Of a stretch of 64,000 bases of DNA, positions 12,661 through 24,516 are shown in pieces. Made by a program: the position numbers and the translations under genes. The stretch is from assembly GCA_030549495.1 (NCBI GenBank), contig JAUIRK010000361.1, positions 62,001-126,000 on the forward strand, in the 5' to 3' direction. Position 1 is the stretch's first letter, and each line of letters starts with the position of its first letter. This stretch comes from Nectonema munidae (taxonomy: Eukaryota; Nematomorpha; Nectonematoida; Nectonematidae). The notes beneath the pieces were generated by a model. It was given only the letters and a program-made list of their open reading frames with translations. It had not been told where the DNA came from and did not search any database.

Positions 12661-14210
12661 GTATTTCTTCTTCCTATCTCTTATATGTATTATGCCATTT
12701 TTGTAAGGATATGCATTTTTATATAACGAAGCTTTTCTGCTCATTTACGACTATATGAAGGTCTAAAATTTACTGATTTTTTTATGTGTATCTATATACT
12801 AGAGTTTTGGGTCGGGCAGTTTTTGTGGGGTAGTGCGGATGTTTTATCATATTAATCAGTGCAAATGCATCACTGAATTATACTCTACTTTACTTTTAAT
12901 ATTGTACATTACTTAGTGTATCGTGTGTACGGTATTTTGTAAAAGTAAAGCTTTATTTTTCATCAAGATTTTTTTATTTTATATAAGCTCCTTTTTCTTT
13001 TTATATAAGTTCGTTTTTCCAATTTTTTTTAATATAAACTTTTGTAAAAACTGAGGTTATAATATAACAAATAGAAAAAAATTTGTTTTTAAAAATTTTT
13101 AAAATAAAAAACTAGTTAGCTAACAAAATTTGGCAGTTGACTACAAATGACTATTTATAAATTATAAAATATAGTTTTGAAATTAAAGTTAAAAAAACAT
13201 TTATTTGAATGAGTATAACAAAACATTTATTATATTTAAATATCAATAAACTTTAAAAAATTGTAAAAAAAATTAGCTTAAGATTGAAGACAGTAAAATT
13301 TACATTTTGATTTAAAATAGAGAAGTCTAAGGTATATAAATCTACATGTTGCAAATTTAGATTTTGAGGATTCGATGCATAGTGTGAAATTCTACGAAGA
13401 AACATACAAATTTTTATTCGCTTCGTATTCTTTGTATGTATCTTCCAATAACTTTTATTCTTGTTCTTTCTTCTTTTTGCGTCTACCACTCCAGCTCACA
13501 TTGAATGGAAAAAGTAAGCACTTCGCAAACATTTGTTTTCTCATAAGGAAGACTAGACTTTAAACTAAAAAATATAAATTTAAAGTTTTTTAATTAACTA
13601 TTTTTAATTTCAATAAAATCACCGGTTGTGAAAATCTTCGCAGTGGTTGTTTGTTCTTACATTCCTTTTATAAATATTCCATGCATATTTATATTATTTT
13701 TTCAAACCAATTTGTCTCACACTAACTTGAAATTGCGACATTAATCTTTTAAGTTTTCTATATACAACTTTCACCTAAAAATTTAAAAAGAAGACTGTAT
13801 TTCAATTGAATAAAAGTAATTTTACTTCAAAAAGTGGAAGAAAATCTGAAGCAAGCAAGAATCTAATACTTTTTCGAAAAGATTAACTTTTCGAGTAACG
13901 ACTGCCATGCCCCAGAGATATAAGTTTTCTATAAACACTTTGACAAAAGTGAAAATAACAACCTGTAAAACTTGCCTCTGAGAATGCCTAAAATATGGGC
14001 TTTGGTAAAACTATGAATAAAAAAAACTAGCTAACTTTTTTATTAGAAGAAATGATTGCACTTTCAAAATCAGAAGTAATACTCCTAACTTTAGATGCAC
14101 CTATCTGTCATTTTAAAGCTTCATGTATTTATCTAAAAAAATATAAGAAAAAATAAATTAAATTTAGAAATAAAAACCTGTAGGTATTTTTTCTTTCATC
14201 ACATGCAATA
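12661..14210 (+). other. Start of CRAMP1 intron 1, no further feature
   Basis: AT-rich intron sequence. Short open frames at 13253-13563 on both strands look like chance. Intron 1 runs to 31594 and contains the four transposase-bearing elements listed below. Confidence 0.6.
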
Positions 14211-14218
14211 GAATAGAG

Positions 14219-14666
14219 CAGTGGTTCCCAACCTTTTTTTTATCCCGTTCCCCCTTTTTTAGTCACTTTTTTACCTGTGGACCCCTACAACTGAATAGTT
14301 TGAGCCAACAAAATTAATCAAAGATTGTTATGCAAAAAATGATTCTAGTCATCTGATTAAATCGTATGCTTATTCATATGAAATCAGAGAAAGCGTAAAG
14401 CCTGACATAAAATGTGAATAAAATTTTTTTCCAATTAAAATATAAATTTTTCAAAAATATTGTAACTAATAAAAAGGATATATAAACATTCAAAATATGA
14501 AACTTTAAAAAAGGGAAGAAAATATTTATTTAAAAAAGCTCTTAATATATATATTTATATTGATTTGGAAAATAGAAGCATATTAAAGGAGATTCAGCAT
14601 AGTTTGAAGTAGAATTTCCATGGACCCCTTGAAATTCTTCCATGGACCCCCGGTTGGGAACCACTG
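14219..14666. mobile_element. hAT-type MITE, 448 bp, exact 8-bp TSD
   Basis: It begins CAGTGGTTCCCAACC and ends GGTTGGGAACCACTG, a perfect 15-bp inverted repeat. The flanks 14211-14218 and 14667-14674 are both GAATAGAG. The subterminal CATGGACCCC blocks are typical of Charlie-like hAT ends. There is no transposase. The intact ends and exact duplication suggest a fairly recent insertion. Confidence 0.92.
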
Positions 14667-15196
14667 GAATAGAGTATATGAATCTAAATTTTATTGTGAA
14701 AAGCATGGATGGTAACTATTTGATGAAACAGATTAGGTGCTTTTTAAAAGTACCATCACTATAAAGATTTTCAATGACAGATACTTGGTTTAAATGGGAT
14801 AAGACTTTACCATGAAATACCAATAATCTTTTATTTGTTGTCATAAACGTGTCTAATTGTAGGAATTGAATTCCATTAGCTACTAGATATTTGGTAGGAA
14901 TAGAAAAATCTATTGAATTGCGAGAAGGAATTCTTTTTTTTTATCATACCGAATTCTTCGAAGTATGGTTTGCTTCGATGACATCATAGATCTATCACCT
15001 TCATTTATAATGGATAAATTATCTCTTAAAAATTATATTTTTTATTAATGTAAAATAATTAAAAAAAATTTACTGATAAATTTTGCTTGTCGATTTCATT
15101 GAGCTTCTTCTTTTATCTGACTGCTATTAAACTTCATTATTCTTTCATCCAATTTCTCATGATTATGAGGAACAACTATAATTGGAGTATTTAAAT

Positions 15197-16895
15197 CAGT
15201 GGTTTTCAACCTTTTTCTGTCATTTCCCCCCGCACCCAATTCAACCATCCAGATTTCTCCCTTCATGTGTATGAGAGAAAGAACAGTTAAAACACACTGA
15301 GTCTATTTACTAATTTATTTTTCAAATGCACTAACACAGCTAACATTACATTGTATTGAATAAGAACACTAACACAGCATTTTAGTGTGACTTCTGGTAT
15401 TGTTTGCCGTTCCCAAGTCCTTCAATGTCTGGGGGAGGTATGGAAAGCGCACATCGAAGATCCGCCTCCACCTCCAACTTTTTGCGTGCCTTTGTTTTGA
15501 GGTGTTCCAATGCCGAAAATCCTGTCTCACGCAGGTAGATCGAAGAAAACTGGACTAATATCCGCAGACGATTGGTCGCAAGAAGTGGGTAGGTTTCTCG
15601 GACTTGGGTCCAAAACTCTTCCAATTCCATATTCTGGAAGGCATCCTTCGCTGCAGAGTCGTTTTTCAAGTCCAGGAACTCTTCCTGCCACGTTTCTGGC
15701 ACATCATCAACGTTCCTCTGAAATGGGTCTTTGATAAGCCTGTTCTTTTTGCTCTCGTTTGTGATCCCCGGGAAGCAATACCCGAATTCTTCCTCCAAGC
15801 CTTCGAGGTGTTGTTTCATATCCTCGGCTATTGGATCAGGCAGACCATCTTCCATATCCTCCACACATTCGTTCAGAGCCAGGAATGAGGAAAAACTTCC
15901 ACTCCCCGCTCTTTTCTTCCACAGTTCCAGTTTAGCCACGAAAGCTCTGATCTTGTCCAGATGAAGTTCTTGGGGAGAGTTTTCGAAGCAATCGCCTCTT
16001 TGTGGATAAGACTGTGTGTCGATTCCACTGCTGGATTCTTTTGCTTGACGAGCGTGACGAACCCCGATCGAGAGCCAAGCATGTCTGGGCACCATCCGTG
16101 TACACTCCAACCAGAGACTCCCAGCTGATGTTGCTGTCTTTGAAAAAGTCATTGATAAGGTCCATCACATCCTGAGCTTTGGTCATGGTCTGGAGAGGTT
16201 TGCAGAAGAGGAATTCTTCTGCAATTCCTTTTTCGGTCGTATAAAGAACAAAGACCAACATCTGGGACAAATTCGCATGATCCGTGACCGAATGGTGTTG
16301 TTTGAAAGGGAAATCTGGGTCATCTTGTTGTGGGCAGCCTCACCAAGGACCAACTTCACGCACTGCAGCATAGAGGGCTTCACCAATGTTTCACCAATTG
16401 TGTGTGGTTTCTTCTCCCTCGCATCTTGTACGAGACTTCGTATGACGCTTTCACAATAGCGTCCGTTTGCTGACGAAACGTTCCCGTTGAGTCCAGTCTC
16501 GTCTTCAGATAATTTTATTTCATCTTGAAGTATTCACGATCATTGTTCTGTAGTTCGGGATGGCATCCTTCAAGGTGTTGCTTCAGCTGGAATGGCTTCA
16601 TGGTACCATTCCCCAAGGTCTTTGTGCAGATGACACATTGTGGCAGATGTTCCCCGTTTTTCACAACGAACGTAAAACCGAAGTCTAGATATGCTTTTGA
16701 ATATATCCGTTTTTTCGACATGTAATAGAAAATAACAAACTAAAAAATAAGAAAATAAAACAAGAATGAAAGCGGGTAAAGTTCAGGAAACGGGCACTCC
16801 TAAGAAGAACAGAAGGCTATTACTGGAAATTATTTTCTGATAATTTCCAGAATTTTAATTCTAAACTAGAATTTCCCCCCGGTTTGGAACCGGTG
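15197..16895 (-). mobile_element. Broken ZBED-type hAT transposon
   Basis: The ends CAGTGGTTTTCAACC and GGTTTGGAACCGGTG are imperfect inverted repeats flanked by ATTTAAAT (15189-15196) and ATTTATAT (16896-16903). The 1.7-kb body is markedly more GC-rich than its surroundings. On the minus strand it encodes pieces of one transposase in changing frames, so it has several frameshifts and has lost the C-terminal dimerisation end. Confidence 0.85.
15382..16720 (-). pseudogene. hAT transposase pseudogene, ZBED/SCAND3-like
   Basis: The 5' part (16515-16720) encodes a BED-type zinc finger: C-V-I-C near residues 29-32, then H-x-E-G-C-H (QLKQHLEGCHPEL). Next come fragments reading VLGEAAHNKMTQISLSNNTI and LVFVLYTTEKGIAEEFLFC with SWESLVGVYTDGAQT. 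The last resembles the second catalytic Asp block (TDGA) of hAT transposases of the ZBED5/SCAND3 type. The longest open piece, 15382-16152 (256 aa), covers the helical C-terminal half. Frame changes occur near 16150, 16270 and 16500. The protein is not functional. Its N-terminus resembles that of the hAT relic at 45.7-47.2 kb. Confidence 0.8.
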
Positions 16896-17790
16896 ATTTA
16901 TATCATGTTTTTTTAAAGAAATTCTTCCTTTATTGGATATTAAAAAAAATTGAAATAATAAACACATATCACGTTTAAGTAAATACATACAAAGAGGTAT
17001 AACGACGTTTGAAGGAAGAAGCTCCCAATAATTTATTTTTTTATTAAAAACAATTTCACTACTAACTTCTATTTCTTAAAGGAATCACTCGTAATTTTTT
17101 AAAATCAAACCTCCCTAAATTGAATTACAAAAAATTAATTGAAACATTTATTTGCTTTCAGAAAGTTTTCCTAATGGCAAAGTTTACACTGGCAATTATC
17201 CAATCACGTGTATAACGTAAAATAAACATTTTTAAAATATTATTTGAATTAATTTTAGAAAGACTTTACTCATTCTTACTTATCATTGAGGCAAAACAAC
17301 AGTTGAGTTGATTAAATCAATGGTACTATTAAAAAAAAAATCAAAATTAAGAGTAACTTTTTTTTTTAGATAATTTAAACTCTTGTAAAATTTTTATTGA
17401 TAGTTGTTAGAAATAGAAATTTTTTATTCGTTTTTAAAAATAAAAATTTTAATTTGTAAAAAGCCTTAAAATTATGTACTGGAATTATAAAAGTTATTAA
17501 GTTGTATTACATTACCTACATTAGCTTGCAAAGGTTAAAAAGAGAATTGTAAAAATTGAATATTATTTACGTGAACATGAGGGTCTAGTACTTCTAGTGC
17601 ATTGATAATGAATTGTAGTTATAAATTCTTTTTTTTTGTAGTACTGATAACCATCGATAATAATCATTTTTAGCTCAAAAATATTAAGAAATATACTGGG
17701 AAAAACAAATACAGTTGCAATGACATGTAGTTAGACAATGATGAAAGAAGTAAGTGATACAAAATATATTCAACCCACATGCATTTGCAA

Positions 17791-20172
17791 CCTTTTAACC
17801 GCCGCTCTATTGAATTTTGTAAATTTTTTCTAAAAACCTAAAGTATTTTAGTTATCATAAGTAGTTAATATAAAATTTAAAAGTTTTTAGCTAATTTTCT
17901 CAAAGAATCATAAAAAAATTACATGTTCCAAAAATGGAACGTTGGCAGTTCAAATGACAATAAACACAAAAAAAATTTTTCAATAAAAAAACTTAAATTT
18001 TGTTGAAAATTGAAAAACATTTTTCATGAAAACGTTTATTACAACTTTTACATTGCTTAATCGTATTTTTTTTGCACAAGTTGCATCTTCCTTGAGTGGC
18101 AGGTGTGAGAAAGTGATTCAGTCCATAATTCATTATATCATTCAAAACAGGTGCGCTTGGTCCTCCTTTGCGAACTCTATATTTATTTATACAAACTTTC
18201 ATTGCAGCTAAAGCTCTCTTCTAAATGCGATTTAGCGTCTTTTCCACAAACGTGACAATGGTGCCGCCAAGCTGCAACAACAATCATATTTAGACCATTA
18301 GAAAATAAGTTCCACCGCCATTTTTTGACTTAATTTTTGGTCTGTAAGAAGCAGGTAATCTATCAAGTAGATCAACACCACCCATAATATCATTATACAA
18401 AGAAATGAGTTTTGGAATAGGAACATTGATTCTTTGTTTTTTCTTTGAAGAGTATCTACTGACTGTTTGCAATGGATAAACTCCAATCCAGTTAGAGATT
18501 GCAGTCACCACATTGTTATCGTTCCATCTGACTAAAACAACATTTCCATTTCCACAATAATCAAATTCTCCTCTATTTTTAGTTTAAAAATCTTTTATTG
18601 GAATAAGAGGACATTTTTTGGTTGTTATCTCTTATTGTTCCTATTGTTCTGAATCTCTTATTTGACAAGTCTGATAAAAGATCATACGAGGAAAAGAAAT
18701 TATCAAAATAAATACAGTGGTTTTCTGGATTCTTTATTACTGAAATTAAATTTTTCACAACTTTTGTCCCCAATGGTACATTAGATTTCTCTTTACTTTG
18801 TTTAGCCCCTGTATAAATTTCCATTGAAAAAAGAAAACCATCAGGGCTGCACATTATCCAAATTTTGTAACCAAAACGAATTGGTTTACCTCTCAAAAAC
18901 ATTTTACAACTATGATGTCCATAATAAGGTACTATTTGTTCATCTATACTTAAATTTTTTGAAAAAACTCCCTTACCAACTTTTAAACATTGATTAGAAA
19001 TATTATCATAAAACGGTCTTATTTTTGCTGTTTTTCCTGAAGTAAGATTTAAATTATCTACTAAATGAAAATACCTTTTGATGTTTCGAAATTTAAAACG
19101 AGACATTATCTTTGAAACAATATTATTAGACAAATCTTCACTTGTAGACCAGTAATCGTTTTCTTTAGGAACTTGATGATATCCGCTAAACAAAATAATA
19201 CCGAAAAATTGAAGGAGTTCGTCTGTATTTGTAGTAAAATTGGAAAGGTTTTGTTTAGCATACAAATTTATCATTTCTACTAAATAGTCAAGATAGTTTA
19301 GTCGAAGTATTTCAATAAATATTTCATAAGGCGATTTATCAATGTAAAAAGAAAAATCTTCAAAGAAATCCCTATTTTCATAGTTGTCTAAATGATTTTC
19401 AAAAGTACCATAATTTTTTTTCCATTGTATATCATTAGTTTTTACTTTTTTTGAAGAAACAGGTAAATCAATATTCTAAAATCTCTTCAACATCCATGAA
19501 AACTTCTAACTCACCACATACATCTTGAGGTTCAACTTCTCCGAGTTATAAATCATTTATGTCTTCTGTTTCAGAGTCATAATTTTGATCATTTGGTGGT
19601 AAAATAGCAATATTGGCAAAACGTATTTCTGGATTATCAGAATCTAAAGCAAAATCTTTGGCTTCTTCAAGAGTTAAAATTTTTTTAGACATTTTATTAA
19701 CAAGGATTGTATAATATAAAAAATCAAAATCTGTAATTATTTCTAAAAAAAATACAAGAAAAAAATTAAAAGTATAAACGCCAACCTTCCAATATTGGAA
19801 CATCTGTATAAAAAATAAACTGTAAGCATAAATTTTTTTCATTTTTATGAATTTCTAGTTATTATAATAAATATATAAACTAATTTGAAAAATTAAAATT
19901 TTACTTAAAAATTTTTTATTTTTATTTTACAGTAATTTTTTTTTATAGTTTAGTCATTTCTTATTATCATTAATTTTTAATTAATTAATTAATTTTAATA
20001 AAATTATTTAATTAATTAATTAATTTTTAAAAAACTTTTTAAAAATAAAATTTAAAGCAAAATTAGTTAACTATAGATTTTTAACTAATAAATATCTTAA
20101 TTCAAGAAAAATTCAGCTAATAATTAAATTTTATGAACTTGTTCCAAAAACGGAACGTTGGCAAATAAAAGG
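17791..20172 (-). mobile_element. piggyBac element 1
   Basis: The right end is AAATAAAAGG followed by the target TTAA (20173-20176). Its inverse, CCTTTTATTTGCC, resembles CCTTTTAACCGCC beginning at 17791. Flanking bases there are GCAA rather than TTAA, so the left border is tentative; a TTAA at 17795-17798 is the alternative. A 23-nt block containing the palindrome GTTCCAAAAATGGAAC lies at 17925-17947 and again, with one change and in the same orientation, at 20141-20163. The body encodes a piggyBac transposase on the minus strand. Confidence 0.75.
17993..19692 (-). pseudogene. piggyBac transposase, few-break pseudogene
   Basis: The N-terminus MSKKILTLEEAKDFALDSDN begins at 19692. The main frame 18579-19274 (231 aa) contains the first catalytic Asp block (LSIDEQIVPYYGH) and the second (CIYFDNFFSSYDLL). 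The third lies in 18290-18511 (YNDIMGGVDLLDRL). The C-terminal cysteine-rich domain, CNLCKKNTIKQCKSCNKRFH, is at 17993-18202. All three Asp residues and the zinc-binding tail are present. Breaks are few: a stop near 19475, a frame change near 18580, and one or two near 18200-18290. This suggests a young but inactive copy. Confidence 0.85.
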
Positions 20173-20176
20173 TTAA

Positions 20177-20889
20177 TTTGGTGATGCACAAGCGTAGTTT
20201 ATTGCTGACTTGAAATGATGAGGAAAATTAGAGCGACTCAAGAGAAGTAGAGAAAATCGGTAAAATAAAAAGATTAAAAATGGTATTATTCATCCACCAC
20301 ATATCATCTCCTAGAACATAATTGAACATAAAGATTCATAATTTCTATCAAGTCGATGTACACAATAGTTATGGATCAGCTTCACTGAGAAACGGAAATT
20401 CTGCAGAGAGAATCTTGGGTTGCTTTTATTGATATCCTGTCATTTCATAAGTCTTGTATTTCTCATTACATTTTGCACAGTACAAATTTAACAAACCTAG
20501 GATTTTAAAAATGGTGATTATAAAAATCAGACGTAAGAATGTGTAGGAGGTTTTTTTGCTTCCATTCAAAGTTTTTGCTTCAAAGTAAAATTAAAAGAAA
20601 AGATAATTGATATTGATTTTTATTGTGGTAAAGTGCTTCAAATTTAAATGTGAAGTTTATTTTGGAAGTGCATTGTCAACTTAAAATGATTCTAATAAAT
20701 AGGGAAAATATCTGATTGATATTTGTTTTTTAGAACGAACACACTTTCAAAATAAAGTGATGAGTGAAAGTATATTTCCAAAACTAAAATTTAAAAAATC
20801 CTGCAGCATCTAAAAAGATTATAAACAAGGCAAAAAAATTACTTTTAAAAATAAAAATTGACCTAAAAATTTTTATTGACTGTTATATA
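20177..20889. other. CRAMP1 intron 1 spacer
   Basis: AT-rich sequence between a piggyBac and a hAT element. No gene or repeat recognised. Confidence 0.6.
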
Positions 20890-21108
20890 CAGACATCCCA
20901 GCGTAGAACCTTTGGAACCTTTTTCACTTTTTTGGAACCTTTATTAAATTTTAGAACCTTTAGAACCTTTTTCTTTTTTATTTTTGTTTTTAACTGTAAA
21001 ATAGTGAATGCGCACATAATACAATTGAATTATAGCTAAGTGCAACTAGAGAATCCATCCCGTCCCCGTTGCCCCTGGGTAAAACAGAAATAAATGAAAT
21101 CAATGAAT

Positions 21109-21381
21109 GAAATCATGGGGAAATACAAAAATGAACAACGTTTTGAACATAATGGGGAAACACTATTAAGTTCTATCAAAAAAGAATTTTTTCTCTTTAA
21201 ATAATATAAAAAAAGACCAGAAAAGCTGGAACTAGTTTACAGTGCCCTGAAAACAATAAAGCCAACATCTTCTCTACCAGAAAGAGTATTTTCTTCAATG
21301 GGATGCTTCAAGACAAAAAAAAGAAACAGATTAAATGACGAAACACTTTCGGCTTTACTTACTTTTTATGAAGTACTTTTA
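21109..21381 (+). pseudogene. Older hAT transposase C-terminal remnant
   Basis: After a single stop near 21200 the frame reads KTIKPTSSLPERVFSSMGCF, then RNRLNDETLSALLTFYEVLL and a stop. This is the hAT dimerisation domain (P-T-S-x-x-x-E-R-x-F-S ... R-x-x-L-x-x-x-x-x-x-L-L). It ends 597 bp before the main transposase frame inside the same terminal repeats. It belongs to a different hAT lineage from the downstream transposase, whose equivalent block reads HGNADVERQLSISKRILTDD. Either an older element was captured or the newer one inserted beside it. Confidence 0.75.
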
Positions 21382-21977
21382 TAAAAATGAAATAAAGTTT
21401 TGCTCAATGTCTTGCTTGCTTATATTATTTTTTTTATATTCTCAAGTATGTGTTTTGATTTAATTACACTCTTCTCTTTGTTATGTGATACACTACAAAA
21501 AGGGCCATAATATGTAAAGGTATTTCCCTTTACACTCTGAAAACAAACTTGATTGCTTTTTATTTTTGTTAGACTGCTCAGAAAAAATGTTTCAGGAATT
21601 ACTTTTTTATATACTTAATATCAGTATGTAAGTGATTTATTTTATTTTCTTGTGTTTCTATTTAAAATTTTGATATTTGCATATATTTATCTAGTTGTTA
21701 TTTTTGTAATTGGGCTTTTAACGAATTAACTGTATTTTAAGGTTGCTTTTGTTTAAATATTGATCTAAATACTTTGGAAATTTAAAGAAGTTTTTGTAGA
21801 TGAAAGATTTAAATAGAAAAATTTTAATCTTGTTATTTTCCAAAAAAGTTTTTGATTATAAAAAAATTTCAATTTAAATTTATGTTGCATACATTTTTAA
21901 ATGATTTCTTTTTTTATATTTTGATTTCAGTTTAGATAGTAAATTTTTTTAAATGGGACGCAATATTAAGTTTAATA

Positions 21978-24320
21978 ATGACTGGCTCAAAAAAAGAAGA
22001 TGCATCTGGTAAAACAATTGATTTTTGGTGTATTCGAAAGAATGATGAAGAAGCCTTTTGTAATATTTGTAAAGTTTCTATCAGTATTAAGAAAAAAGGA
22101 ATTCAAGGAATAATGAATCACTCTAACACTGAAAAACATAAAAAAAAAACAACTGTGGAACGTTCAGATATTCTTCAATGCACTTTAGAAACTGTTTCAA
22201 AATCAGATCAAGTTGCATCTACTTCTACGATTCCTGAAAAAGCTTGTAATCAGACTAAATTATACTTATTCTGCAAACGAGATGAAGCAACAAAAGCTGA
22301 ACTTATTTGGATGCTTAAAAGTATTTTGTCAAATTATTAATTACGTTCAAATAATGATTTAGCTGAAACTTTACAGTACATGTTTCCAGGAAAAATACCA
22401 AAAGAATTTTCACTAGGCTCTACTAAATCAAGCTATTTATTAACAGAAGCACTGGGTCCATATTTAAAAAAAATGATTTTGGATGACGCTAATTTTGTTA
22501 TTTCTTATGATGAAACAACTAACTTAGAAGATAAAAAAGAGCTAGAAATTATGATAAGATTTTGGTCAAGCATTCTTGATCAGGCTTGTTCGTTTCATCT
22601 AGAAAGTTTGCATTTAGGCCATGCTCCAAGTGAAACTATATCAAAATCAATTATCAATGTTGTTAACGCAAACAATTTAAAGTTTGAAAATTTTATTACA
22701 CTTTTCAGTGATGGTCCCAATGTTAACAAAAAAGTTTTTTCCCTTATTAATGAAACAGTGAAAATTTGTAGAGGAAAAGCTCTTTTTAATGCTGGAACAT
22801 GTCAGTTGCATGTAATTCACAATGCGTTTTCAAAAGGCATAAAGGCTTTGAATGAAAAAATTTCTTCTTTTTTAACTTTTGTTTACAAATACTTTAAAGG
22901 ATGGCCTACTCGTTATGAGGATTTTCACAAAGTACAAGAAGAATTAAACTACCCAATATCAAAGCTAAAGAAGCACACTGACAATCGATGGATTTCTCTT
23001 GGTGTTTCAGTTAAAAAAATATTGGAACAATGGGATGTTCTTAAAAAATATTTTCTAGTTTTCGTTCCAAATAATTGCAAGTCCGCAAAATCAAATTTTT
23101 ATTACAAGTTTATTGTTGAACAGCTGAATACTCCAACTCTCAAAGTCGAACTTCTTTTTATTAATTCAGCAATGCAGGTTTTTGAAAAATTTAACAGAAA
23201 GTTTCAGAACACTGAGCCATTAATTCATCTTATTTATGAAGAAATTATAAATCTAACCATCACATTAGCAAACAGAATTTTAGAAACCCCTATAGAAAAG
23301 AATTTCTCCATAAAAGAAATTTTAAAAAAGTTTCTAAATTCTGTTGAAAATGAATCAGAAAAAATTTTTATTGATCCAAAAAAAATGATATTTTGTGAAG
23401 AAATTAAAATTAAATTAAATAAACTGGGTATTGATTCCATTATAGTCACGAATTTTATGAAAAAATGTTTTTCTTTCTATAAGGAGTCTTGCTTTTACAT
23501 ATTAAAATCATCTCTATTGTGCGATGAATTAATCAAGTGCTTTCGTTGTCTTTCTCCAGATAGAAGATCGCATTTTTCTAGTTTAAGTGACATTGAAAAA
23601 CTTGCTAGCATTTTGCCTCAAAAAGCTGATACAGAAGTTTTGATAGATGAATGGAAGGTTTTGCAGACTGAGACTATTCTTGAAAAATATACAAAAGATA
23701 GAGTCGATTTTTATTGGAGGTATATATTTTCAATCAAAACTTCTTCCGGGATGCCCAAGTATCGTGTATTAATGAGCATAGTTAAAGCTGCTTTATGCGT
23801 TTCGCATGGTAACGCCGATGTTGAAAGACAGTTGTCAATTTCAAAAAGAATTTTAACTGATGATAAAAGTAATTTGTCTTTGAAATCTATGAATGCGCGT
23901 TTGGTTGTGAGAAGCGGATTGCAGTATTTTGATAACAGACCCTATGCTGTTCCTTTAACTCGCGAACTTCTTAATTTAGGCAAAAGTGCTTATCGAAAGT
24001 ATAAAGATAATTTGGAAATGGATAAAAAGAATAAAATTGAGAAGCGAAAACAAGAAAGTGCAAAACAGAGATCAGAAGAAATCTGCCGAATTTTTAAGTC
24101 AAAAAAAGTTAAAATTGAGGAGATTGAAATGCACTACGAAGAAAAAAGTTGTGAATATGAAATCGTTCAGAAAGTTACCAATAGTTTACTTGATAAAGCT
24201 TCAAGAAGACTTGAAGATGCTATTCATTCTAAAAATCCAACTTCTATTCATTTAGCATATAGTTTTCTTAAAGCAGCTCAGACTAAAAGAAATGAAGAAC
24301 TCAAAAAAATATTGATTTGA
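21978..24320 (+). pseudogene. hAT transposase, one in-frame stop
   Basis: Translation runs from ATG 21978 through 22337, meets TAA at 22338-22340, and continues in the same frame via LRSNNDLAETLQY to MFPGKIPKEF and on to a stop at 24318-24320, about 780 codons in all. An N-terminal C-x2-C ... H-x5-H finger (FCNICKVSISIKKKGIQGIM then HSNTEKH) is BED-like. Catalytic blocks SYDETTNLEDKK, LFSDGPNVNKKVF and CQLHVIHNAF, then DNRWISL, lead to the dimerisation block SHGNADVERQLSISKRIL. A Lys-rich coiled tail ends it. With only one visible break this is the youngest transposase here. Whether the stop is fixed, or an active sister copy exists, cannot be told from one copy. Confidence 0.88.
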
Positions 24321-24516
24321 TTCAACTAAATTCAAAAATAAACACGCGAAAATCTGGACTTATTGATCAATTTCTAAAAAAAATAGTTTAAATGAATTAT
24401 AATTTTTCTATCTTTTATTTTAAATAAAAATTTATTCAAGATTTTTGTTAGAACCTTTTTGGAACCTTTTGTATTTTCTGGAACGTTTTAATAAAAACAA
24501 TGTGCTGGGATGTTAG

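Larger units (their letters stand above)
20890..24516 (+). mobile_element. Nearly complete hAT transposon, 3.6 kb
   Basis: The ends are CAGACATCCCAGC (20890-20902) and GCTGGGATGTTAG (24504-24516), a 13-bp inverted repeat with two mismatches. The flanks GTTATATA and TATATATG are not a clean 8-bp duplication. The motif RGAACCTTT occurs five times just inside the left end and two to three times just inside the right end, all in the same orientation. Inside are a remnant hAT C-terminus (21109-21381) and a transposase frame with one stop (21978-24320). Confidence 0.85.

Noticed and set aside
12517-12726. Second open frame overlapping CRAMP1 exon 1
   Set aside because: Shadow frame of the exon; it lacks phase agreement with exon 2.
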